From positions 105,001 to 169,000 of the forward strand of contig JABMCL010002397.1 in assembly GCA_018857735.1 (NCBI GenBank): a stretch of DNA of 64,000 nucleotides, in the 5' to 3' direction. The position numbers and the translations under genes are program-made. This stretch comes from Alviniconcha marisindica (Eukaryota > Mollusca > Gastropoda > Provannidae). The notes below the pieces were generated by a model, which worked only from the letters and a program-made list of their open reading frames with translations, had not been told where the DNA came from and ran no database searches. Positions 36,916 through 48,300 of this stretch are shown piece after piece; the stretch's first letter is position 1, and each line of letters starts with the position of its first letter.

Positions 36916-39030
36916 TCAGCTACCCTCCTGCCCTATCACACTTCAGCTTCATTGTAATGCTAGCAGCTGCAGAAACTGAAATGGATGAATTGATGTTAAG
37001 TTGAACATGTCACAGTGTGCATGTGCATGTGTGTTTGTGTGAGTGTGCATGCATGAATGTGTGTAAAAATATTTAGTTACTCACTTTGAAACAATATCAA
37101 CAAACAACATGTATAAGCCCTTAACAGTTTAAGATGAAGCAGGGTACATGATGGAACAGGAGTCACTTTGTTTTTCAAGTTTGAAGGTGAAAAGCCGAGT
37201 CAGCAAAACTCACCCCAATGTTTCACAACTAAAAACTAATGTGTAAACCACAGAAAGGAACAACAAAAAAGAGCCATGCAACAACTGAATGAAATGCCAA
37301 ATGCCATGCAACAGTTAAACAGAAAACAGCATGCAATGATGAAACAAAAACATGGAGAATGGCAGCATGCACCATTTCAACAGAATACAAAAGCAGAATT
37401 TGGTCTCTGAGGGTGAAAAAGCTTGTTTTGAAACAGAAAACAAGAGCTGACAGATATATCAGGAGCAAAAAAAGCAACAACAACCCCCTAGAGAATACTA
37501 ACCACAAAACTACAACTGTACGCAACCAGCTGTGACACAGGCACCAACTGAAGAGTAATACAGTAATACTAACCGAGGAGAAACGATTCTGATGGGGTGC
37601 CTGTGAACTGTCAGAGAGAAGTACCTTGGGGAACACCACTGCCTACACACCAACAAGACGAAAAGCGCAATCAGTAGCAACTCAAATCAACAAGATATCT
37701 ACAGCACTTGTGAGATACATAATGTATACACAGCTAAACCAAAACGCATGGCAAACTCACCATAAGATCAGGACCACAAATGGGCAGAATATGTCCACGG
37801 CCACTTGTGTGGTGCCATACTTATTTAGATTATTTCAGAGATCTGGAGCAAATTCTGCAGATGTGGGCAGCACCTTTGTCAGATCAGGTTCCAGGAAGAT
37901 TTCTGCATGTGATTTCTTCAGCTCTAGAAAAGCAGAGTGCTGACCACAAAGAATACCGCAAAGAAGGAGCAGGCAGACACAGAATGACCGCATCGGGTCT
38001 GTGCTAATGCAGTCTTACTGAAAGTGAGCTTAGCTGTCAACATGTCTAATCTCAGCTGTCAACGTGTCTAATCTCAGCTGTCAACATGTTTAATGAGCAA
38101 CTTCAGTGGGTTTCTTGGTGGGCTCCCCTGCTTCCTGATCAAAATCACATCCATACTGAAACTGTTGGACACTTGAAATCACAAGTGTATTTCTGGTCGG
38201 GTCAATTCAGTTTGCAACTTGCAAGGGAAGGAAGAAACTTGGTTTTCAATGCCCAGTCAACCATGATGGTTATATCAGGGCGAAACTTGCAAAACTAGAA
38301 GAGAGAGAGAGAGAGAGTGGGGGGAAAAAGAGAAAAGAAAAGAAAAGAAAAAAGGTATGATCCAGTCAAGGCAATGGTCTTCTGTCAAAGCTTATCAAAA
38401 ACAACCTGCCAGAGAGCTGCAGTGCCCAGGTAAAAAGCTGTTTCACACTTTGACCTTTTTAGCAATCACACAATGGCAGTGGTACGCAGGTCTGGCTTAA
38501 CAAGGCAACACTCTGGTGAAGGCAAAGACATTTTAAATCCAACCTTCTGTTTCTCAGTTATGGGGTTGGTAGGCTGGTAGGCTTCCACACAAAAAGTATG
38601 CTGGTACACATGTAGTGGTGTCATGCTAAGGCAACAAAATGCTAGCACATCGCAAAAATGGGCAACATGATGATGATGATAATTATGAATGGGTGTCCAT
38701 TTTAGTCTGTCCCGTTGCGTGTTACTGCACATCACTGGCTGTGTATATGTGTCCATGTGTTCAATGCAGTGTAATTCCCGACTGGTGACAGTATTACACA
38801 ATCACAGTTTGTTTGTTTTTATAGTCAAGTCACTTAACTGTTAACTTTCTCTCACATGCTGCTAGACATGATCACCTTGCTCATGTGGAGTATATGTATT
38901 CACTTTCTGTTCTGCTTGGATTTAGACTTCAGTACACAGCAGTTGCAAAACAAAACAAAAAACAGTTCTCTGTAAATATGGCACACCATTTACCTATGAA
39001 GGTCTCTTTCCTTTTCCCTGCTTACTTTCA
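36916..39030. other. Unassigned sequence downstream of the last secure gene 3 exon
   Basis: Unique sequence. Exon-like pieces on the - strand include an acceptor reading ACTTCTCTCTGACAG near 37611 with a donor-like CTCG/GTTAGT near 37577, and an acceptor TCACTTTCAG near 38019 that would reach a TAG within five codons. Neither is strong enough to call as the last exon. Confidence 0.35.
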
Positions 39031-39965
39031 GGTGATGCCCCAAAGGTAGGACTCCCTTACTTTCAGGTGATGCCCCAAAGGCAGGACTCCCTTACTTTCA
39101 GGTGATGCCCCAAAGGCAGGACTCCCTTACTTTCAGGTGATGCCCCAAAGGCAGGACTCCCTTACTTTCAGGTGATGCCCCGAAGGCAGGACTCCCTTAC
39201 TTTCAGGTGATGCCCCGAAGGCAGGACTCCCTTACTTTCAGGTGATGCCCCAAAGGCAGGACTCCCTTACTTTCAGGTGATGCCCCGAAGGCAGGACTCC
39301 CTTACTTTCAGGTGATGCCCCGAAGGCAGGACTCCCTTACTTTCAGGTGATGCCCCGAAGGCAGGACTCCCTTACTTTCAGGTGATGCCCCGAAGGCAGG
39401 ACTCCCTTACTTTCAGGTGATGCCCCGAAGGCAGGACTCCCTTACTTTCAGGTGATGCCCCGAAGGCAGGACTCCCTTACTTTCAGGTGATGCCCCGAAG
39501 GCGGGACTCCCTTACTTTCAGGTGATGCCCCGAAGGCGGGACTCCCTTACTTTCAGGTGATGCCCCAAAGGCAGGACTCCCTTACTTTCAGGTGATGCCC
39601 CGAAGGCGGGACTCCCTTACTTTCAGGTGATGCCCTGAAGGCGGGACTCCCTTACTTTCAGGTGATGTCCCGAAGGCAGGACTCCCTTACTTTCAGGTGA
39701 TGTCCTGAAGACAGGACTCCCTTACTTTCAGGTGATGTCCCGAAGACAGGACTCCCTTACTTTCAGGTGATGCCCCAAAGGCGGGACTCCCTTACTTTCT
39801 GGTGATGTCCTGAAGGCAGGACTCCCTTACTTTCAGGTGATGTTCTGAAGGCAGGACTCCCTTACCTTCAGGTGATGTCCCTGATACACTGTATAATGGC
39901 ACAGCTGAAAGTGCCCAGTTTCACAGTGGCAGGACTCCCTTACTTTCAGGTGATGTCCCCATGCT
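39030..39965 (-). repeat. 35-bp array with a donor-like junction in each unit
   Basis: On the - strand the unit reads GGAGTCCTGCCTTCGGGGCA TCACCTGAAAGTAAG, about 26 copies. Each ends CCTGAAA/GTAAG, a good 5' splice site. The array begins at the candidate small exons at 39866-39979 and appears to have grown from their 3' boundary. Confidence 0.85.
39866..39904 (-). CDS. Candidate small exon, copy 2 (39 nt)
   Basis: On the - strand the acceptor CTGGGCACTTTCAG and donor CTGAAG/GTAAGG are both near consensus. With the G left by the exon at 40121 it reads AVPLYSVSGTSPE and leaves one base. It is 39 nt, a multiple of three, so inclusion keeps frame. It would extend the cytoplasmic tail of the acyltransferase. 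Not confirmed by homology. Confidence 0.35.
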
Positions 39966-39979
39966 GTATAATGGCACAG
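39944..39979 (-). CDS. Candidate small exon, copy 1 (36 nt)
   Basis: A near-duplicate of 39866-39904 with acceptor TGGGCACTTTTAG and donor CCTGAAA/GTAAGG. It reads AVPLYSMGTSPE in the same phase. Whether either or both are used is unknown. Confidence 0.35.
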
Positions 39980-40120
39980 CTAAAAGTGCCCAGTTTCACA
40001 GCCACAAGAGTCCCCACAGTGTGCAACATGCCTCAACGTGACAATGCTGCTTCTCGTTTAATGCCTTGTTAGCAACAAAGGGTCAGACTGATACCCATTC
40101 CCAGCATACCCTGTTCTTAC

Positions 40121-40230
40121 CTGGTCCAAACTCATCCCCTCCCTCCTCCATCCAGCGCTGTCGAGCGGCCAGCAGGTTGTCGTCGTCATTGTCCACAGTC
40201 CGCGTGGGATACGTCACCCCATCACCCAGA
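40121..40230 (-). CDS. ZDHHC15-like: ZDHHC15-like exon, SLGDG exon b (110 nt)
   Basis: Acceptor GTGTTTCAG, donor GGACCAG/GTAAGA. It reads [19 protein letters not shown], then [18 protein letters not shown], leaving one base. The N(D/P)xLL-W-acidic arrangement resembles the ZDHHC15 tail. Its first codon is completed by AG from either 52058 or 43302. Confidence 0.85.
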
Positions 40231-43200
40231 CTGAAACACACAGCACCAGCCACCACGGTGAGAAAGTAATCATCATCATTTGGATTGCATCCATTGCAAA
40301 GTAGAACAACGTGCCAGACTCAATATATTTGTGTGTGTGGCTGGATTCTTTACAAGCGTAACTGACAATCCAAACATCTGAAGCTCAGCTAACACCACAA
40401 CCACCTTCATGCGTTAACCAGCCATCGTTTCTGTCCAGCTCTCCATATGTGGGCACTTCTAATAAAAACAAGTAAAAATAAATTAAAGATTTTTTAAATG
40501 GAAAAACAAACAAATCAAAACACTACACACAAAATGATGGGCCTTTTTAAAGAAAAAAAGAGATAAAGCAAAAAGACAATCTAAAACAAACAAATGAAAA
40601 CACTACACACAAAACGATGGATCTTTTTTAAAGAAAAGAAGAAGAAGAAGTAAAGCAAAAAGACAATCTACTGCCTCAGATTCTACTCCCCCCACCCCCT
40701 CTTTTTAAAACAAAAACAGAACTCCCCTGACTTGAAAATGGGATGGGTTGTTGTCACCAAAAGCACCAAGGATGGATAAATCTTGATTAAATTTAAAGCT
40801 TTCATCATGCCAGTTTGAAAGATCCTGTTACAACATCTAAGAACACTCAACCCTATTCATCAATACATCACTGACAAACATACTGAATTATCTCCCTTTA
40901 AATATAGAGAGCTTGTGAATAAAGGTGTGAAATAATGACTAGATGAGAACATTTATATATATATACATACACACCTTCCATTTTAATTTTCTCAATGTCA
41001 CTGTAACTTTGAATATAAAAGTGTTAAGTTCACCAGATGTTACAGTCCCCATGCAAGTTTGGAAATGTCACTATGACTAACGCAGATTAAAAAAAGAAGA
41101 AAATGAAAGAAAAAAGAACTAGGCAAGTCTTAGTTGAGTCCAGGAATGCATTACTGTCATTCATTTACATCAATTCCATTGACATCAATTCCATTTACAT
41201 CAATTCCACACCAAACTTATGCATTTTGTGTAATTTTGTCAGTGCATAAAAAACCAGACGAAGTCTGAACTTGACTCGATAAGGCCTTATTGAAAAAAAT
41301 TAACTTGCAGTTTCACAGTGTTGATACACGTAGATGGTACAGCAAGTACAAAGAGAAAGAAACCTTTCTACATGACACAGCCTATCTACTCTCTCAGTAT
41401 AAAGAAAAAGAAAAAACAAGGAACAAGAGATGACAGAGAAAACAACAACAAAAAACAAGAAGAGAGAGCATACTCATTTGACTCACATTACTCCGTTACT
41501 TGCCCTGATACAACCGTCATGGTTGACCGGGCATTAAAAACCAATTCCTCTACTCTCCCGTTACCTTGGAAACCAGCCACGGTGACTGTAATCAGCACAA
41601 GAGGTTACCACCAGGCAGAGTTTAAAAAGAAAACTCCCCTCACTCTTTCACTGCCAGCAAGAGGCAGTAAATCTGTGCACACCAGCGCCAGTGAACAATT
41701 ATTTAGCCCTTCTCACAAGCAAAAAAAGCCATAGAAGTTCTATTTTCTTCAACAGTTTATCCTAACATCTCTCGCATGATACCATAATCAGCAACTTTGG
41801 CATTCAAGGCATCAAGCCACTTTTGCTTCTGACCATGCATTCAGAGTAATCTGTAGAGGTCAAAGGTTGACATGTTCGGAGGCAGGACAGAAAATCCTGC
41901 AAATGTGTTACACACATGTATAGGCACTGGGGGAATCCGGGACTTTCCTTCTGTGTGCCCCACGTCTATTGTCAGGGATAGTGCAGGCATTTTCTGGCTA
42001 TAAATAGCATACAGCCGCCAACAGAACATTCAGCTGATGGGCACAGAAACGCCCACATTGTGAGTCATTCAAATACTGTGTCACCGATCATAACATAATT
42101 TGCATCAAACATTAGACCTTTCAGATGCCCAATGACCTTGAAGGTCAAGATTAAATGTGGTATAAATGGGCTAAGCTCAAGGTTATAAAGGTCATAATCA
42201 TGCAGTTTGAAAGGCAATAGTTCAGGAGCTGTGTGAGAGTCGAGGTGGCCGTCCTGAGCTGTCCGTCCTAACGAGCCTTCTGGTTTTTGTGGACGTAAAG
42301 AATTATTGAACCGTGCTTCGGCATTGGTCACAACTTGTCCCTAATATGTCAACTGACATCTGAGGACATTAAGCATCACTTCATCATCATCATCGTTTGA
42401 AAGGCTTCACTAAAAAAAGCTGTCAGAGAAATTCCAACCTTATGACTGGGATCATTCTTAATGAGCCAAGTCATGGTGGGCCATGAAACTGAAAATGAGG
42501 CTAGGGTGAGCGAAAATGGCGAGAGAGTGTCGAGACTTTGTCGTCTGCACTGCAGCCTTCACCCCTAAGCCTCACTTTTGACCTTGTTTACCTTGGTGAC
42601 CTCAGGTCATGACTATTCCTCGAGAACGTTCCATTGTGGTCAGGCCAATCATCTCCCTTGAGCATTGCCGGTCAAAAATGGCATCACGTGAGACCAGCTG
42701 AGCGTTTTGCAATCACAGCAGTTGTTTTGCTGTTGTTGTTTTGACCAGGAAAAAAATTGCCAAAACAGTTGACTTTCAGTTTGAGTCGAGTGAGGTCCCG
42801 CTGTGTCTGAATGAAGATGATGGTCATGGTCAGTGAAGCACATAAAAACAGGTAAAGCTCAATGAGCACCTCAACACATTTGTTGCTGCCCCAGACAGCC
42901 AAGCAGCAGGGTGAACACTGATCATTACAGAGACTCAAGTGGTTACAGTGTGCATTAAAAAACACAGCCGCCTACTTACAGAAAACAACATTTTATGACT
43001 TGGCTAACAAACAGCCACACACAGTCAGGCACAGAAAACAAGCCAAAGGAAAATGGAAGAGTTGGGGGAGCAACAATGGGACTTGCACACCACAGGGAAG
43101 TGAGCAACAGAAGGGAAGTAAGCACAAGACAGGGAAGTGAGCACAAGAAGGGAAGTAAGCAACAGAAGGGAAGTAAGCACAAGACAGGGAAGTGAGCAAC

Positions 43201-44866
43201 AGAAGGGAAGTAAGCACAAATACTGGGAACCAGCAGTACTGTGAGCCAAGGGAGGGAAGCAGGCGACAGGAAAGGGAGGCGAGTGTGTGTGTGCGTCTGA
43301 CCTGGGTGTGTTGCCCATGGTGTCATAGCTGACTATGGGTTGCAAGCGCGACGGGAACGACACTCCATCTCCTAGACTGTCCGCAGCCAAAGAGAAAAAC
43401 ACAGGGTGCACTCACAGGTCAAGGCCAGCAATCAGCCAATCAAAATCAGTCTCATGCACCATGATAGAGGTGGGTCTGACTTACAGATATGATAGGTTAC
43501 AATCATGCAATGAACATGGATTGTACGAGAGCTAAGTCTGTACATGCAGTGAGTGCAATCTCAGTAAGAGAGGAAGAGAAGGAGGGCGAGAGAGACACAA
43601 GAGAAGGAGGGCGAGAGAGACACAAGAGAAGGAGGGCGAGAGAGACACAAGAGAGTGTGGGATGAGAGAGAAAGGGCTTGGGGAGGAGTGTACAGGTGTG
43701 TGTGGTGTGTCATCTCAGAGTCTCTGATGGTAGGGGTGGGGGTGGGGGTGTACAGGTGTGTGTGGTGTGTCATCTCAGAGTCTCTGATGGTAGGGGTGGG
43801 GGTGGGGGTGTACAGGTGTGTGTGGTGTGTCATCTCAGAGTCTCTGATGGTAGGGGTGGGGGTGGGGGTGTACAGGTGTGTGTGGTGTGTCATCTCAGAG
43901 TCTCTGATGGTAGGGGTGGGGGTGGGGGTGTACAGGTGTGTGTGGTGTGTCATCTCAGAGTCTCTGATGGTAGGGGTGGGGGTGGGGGTGTACAGGTGTG
44001 TGTGGTGTGTCATCTCAGAGTCTCTGATGGTAGGGGTGGGGGTGGGGGTGTACAGGTGTGTGTGGTGTGTCATCTCAGAGTCTCTGATGGTAGGGGTGGG
44101 GGTGGGGGTGTACAGGTGTGTGTGGTGTGTCATCTCAGTCTCTGATGGTAGGGGTGGGGGTGGGGGTGTACAGGTGTGTGTGGTGTGTCATCTCAGAGTC
44201 TCTGATGGTAGGGGTGGGGGTGGGGGTGTACATGTGTGTGTGATCTCTGACTGGACTGTACATGCGTGTGTGAGCTCTGACTGGACTGTACATGTGTGTG
44301 TGTGATCTCTGACTGGACTGTACATGTGTGTGTGTGAGCTCTGACTGGACTGTACATGTGTGTGTGTGATCTCTGACTGGACTGTACATGTGTGTGTGAT
44401 CTCTGACTGGACTGTACATGTGTGCGTGATCTCTGACTGGACTGTACATGTGTGAGTGATCTCTGACTGGACTGTACATGTGTGCGTGATCTCTGACTGG
44501 ACTGTACACGTGTCATCTTAAGAGTCTCTAACTGGGTCTCCACATCAATATGCAAGTACCCATATTTTGCACAAACATGTGTGAGCAACATATTACCCAT
44601 GTTTGTACCCATATTATGCACAAACATCACTTTTTTGATGTTCAGACCAGTTGTCATTATTACAATGCTAGTATGGGGGGGGGGGCGCTGGGGAGAGAGA
44701 GAGAGCAAGCGTGTCATAGGAAAAGAGTATATGTCACACACAGAGAGAAAGAAAATTCCCCTTTTAATAAATGATCAATTATCAAGTTTTAATAACACAA
44801 TCTTTTGCTGTTGTTTTGTATTTTTCACAATTCAGCTCAAAGTTTTATCTACCCCATTTCAATACT

Positions 44867-44918
<52 letters not shown>

Positions 44919-45137
44919 CGACAACACTTTGCGCAACAGAACAAATGTAGACAGAAAGACAAAAAGACATGAGCGTAAGTCAGAAACCTGGGCCCAAAGG
45001 GCAACTGAAGTCTGAAGGTAAAACAGGCTTCTGGCTTCAATTTTCACATGATTTTTTTATTTTTTTAAAGCAAACAAACAAAAACAAATACCTGAAAGTA
45101 ACTGCACAAAACAACCGCACATAATTCTAACCTATCT

Positions 45138-45173
<36 letters not shown>

Positions 45174-45279
45174 CATGTATACATAGCACTAAAAGCACAA
45201 ACATTGATTAGGAAAAGCTTCACAGTTTCTGATTCTACAGTGATGGCAGTAATGAAAATTATAATAATAATGATGATAG

Positions 45280-45323
<44 letters not shown>

Positions 45324-48300
45324 GTGGCGGTAAGGATAGTGGTGGCTTACCATAACCACCACCATGCAAGTCTAAAGCTTTTGCTTCTAGCATGACTAAC
45401 AGGATATGTCACCATTTTTAAATAATACAGCTTTTGATTGTGACATTAACAAGAGGTGAAGGCCTTTCACATTCATAAACAATACACAAACAAGCCAGCA
45501 ATGCCTGCAGGACTCCCACCAGGCAACTGGCCTGCAAAAGTTGAAACTTGTTCCATTCATACTACCCAAATTTTTAGTGAAACTACCAACATTTCAGTGA
45601 TACTACCAACATTTTGGTGAAGCTGAAACTGGTTTCATTCATACTACCAACATTTCAGTGAAGCTGAAACTGGGAAGCTAAAACTGGTTTCATTCACAGT
45701 ACCGACATTTCCGTGATACTGCCAACATGTCAGTGAATAACCTTCATTCATACTACCAACTTTTCAGTGAAGCTGAAAATGGTTTCATTTATACTACCAA
45801 CTTTTCAGTGAAGCTGAATTTTTTTCCATTTATACTACCAACTTTGCAGTGAAGCTGAAACTGGTTTCATTCATACTACCAACATTTCTGTGAAGTTAAG
45901 GCTGGTTTCATGCATACTACCAACATTTCAGTGGTACTACCAACATTTCAGTGAGCAGCCTTCATTCATACTACCAACATGTCAGTGGTAGACTGGTACT
46001 ACCAACATTTCAGTGAACAGCCTTCATTCATACTACCAACATTTCAGTGGTACTACCAACATTTCAGTGAACAGCCTTCATTCATACTACCAACATCTCA
46101 GTGGTAGACTGGTACTACCAACTTTTCAGTGAACAGCCTTCATTCATACTACCAACATCTCAGTGGTAGACTGGTACTACCAACATTTCAGTGAACAGCC
46201 TTCATTCATACTACCAACATTTCAGTGGTACTACCAACATTTCAGTGAACAGCCTTCATTCATACTACCAACATCTCAGTGGTAGACTGGTACTACCAAC
46301 TTTTCAGTGAACAGCCTTCATTCATACTACCAACATCTCAGTGGTAGACTGGTACTACCAACATTTCAGTGAACAGCCTTCATTCATACTACCAACATTT
46401 CAGTGAACAGCCTTCATTCATACTACCAACATTTCAGTGAACAGCTTTCATTCGTACCACCAAAATGTCAGTGGTACTACCAACATTTCAGTGAACACCC
46501 TTCATTCATACTACCAACATGTCAGTGGTAGACTGGTACTACCAACATTTCAGTGAACAGCCTTCATTCATACTACCAACATTTCAGTGAACAGCCTTCA
46601 TTCATTGTACCAACATTTCAGTGAACAGCTTTCATTCATACCACCAAAATGTCAGTGGTACTACCAACATTTCAGTGAACAGCCTTCATTCATACCACCA
46701 AAATGTCAGTGGTACTACCAACATTTCAGTGAACAGCCTTCATTCATTGTACCAACATTTCAGTGAACAGCCTTCATTCATACCACCAACATGTCAGTGG
46801 TACTACCAACATTTCAGTGAACACCCTTCATTCATACCACCAAAATGTCAGTGGTACTACCAACATTTCATTGAACACCCTTCATTCATACCACCAAAAT
46901 GTCAGTGGTACTACCAACATTTCAGTGAACACCCTTCATTCATACCACCAAAATGTCAGTGGTACTACCAACATTTCAGTGAACAGCCTTCATTCATACT
47001 ACCAACATTTCAGTGAACAGCCTTCATTCATACCACCAACATGTCAGTGGTACTACCAATATTTCAGTGAACAGCCTTCATTCATACCACCAACATGTCA
47101 GTGGTACTACCAATATTTCAGTGAACACCCTTCATTCATACCACCAAAATGTCAGTGGTACTACCAACATTTCAGTGAACACCCTTCATTCATACCACCA
47201 AAATGTCAGTGGTACTACCAACATTTCAGTGAACACCCTTCATTCATACCACCAAAATGTCAGTGGTACTACCAACATTTCAGTGAACACCCTTCATTCA
47301 TACCACCAAAATGTCAGTGGTACTACCAACATTTCAGTGAACAGCCTTCATTCATACTACCAACATTTCAGTGAACAGCCTTCATTCATACCACCAACAT
47401 GTCAGTGGTACTACTAATATTTCAGTGAATAGCCTTCATTCATACCACCAAAATGTCAGTGGTACTACCAACATTTCAGTGAACACCCTTCATTCATACC
47501 ACCAAAATGTCAGTGGTACTACCAACATTTCAGTGAACACCCTTCATTCATACCACCAAAATGTCAGTGGTACTACCAACATTTCAGTGAACACCCTTCA
47601 TTCATACCACCAAAATGTCAGTGGTACTACCAACATTTCAGTGAACAGCCTTCATTCATACTACCAACATTTCAGTGAACAGCCTTCATTCATACCACCA
47701 AAATGTCAGTGGTACTACCAACATTTCAGTGAACACCCTTCATTCATACCACCAAAATGTCAGTGGTACTACCAACATTTCAGTGAACACCCTTCATTCA
47801 TACCACCAAAATGTCAGTGGTACTACCAACATTTCAGTGAACAGCCTTCATTCATACCACCAAAATGTCAGTGGTACTACCAACATTTCAGTGAACACCC
47901 TTCATTCATACTACCAACATTTCAGTGAACAGCCTTCATTCATACCACCAACATGTCAGTGGTACTACCAATATTTCAGTGAACAGCCTTCATTCATACC
48001 ACCAAAATGTCAGTGGTACTACCAACATTTCAGTGAACACCCTTCATTCATACCACCAAAATGTCAGTGGTACTACCAACATTTCAGTGAACACCCTTCA
48101 TTCATACCACCAAAATGTCAGTGGTACTACCAACATTTCAGTGAACACCCTTCATTCATACCACCAAAATGTCAGTGGTACTACCAACATTTCAGTGAAC
48201 ACCCTTCATTCATACTACCAACATTTCAGTGAACAGCCTTCATTCATACCACCAACATGTCAGTGGTACTACCAATATTTCAGTGAACAGCCTTCATTCA

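Larger units (their letters stand above)
40231..43301. other. Intron between SLGDG exons
   Basis: Unique AT-rich sequence. It contains two copies of an ACACTACACACAAAATGATG segment near 40500-40660 and the dispersed repeat at 42221, plus a short AGGGAAGTAAGCACAAGA array at 43085-43215. No other gene. Confidence 0.6.

Noticed and set aside
43561..44305. ORFs of 155-216 codons on both strands
   Set aside because: A perfect 60-bp repeat keeps several frames open at once. Homogeneity at the DNA level, including third positions, argues against coding selection.
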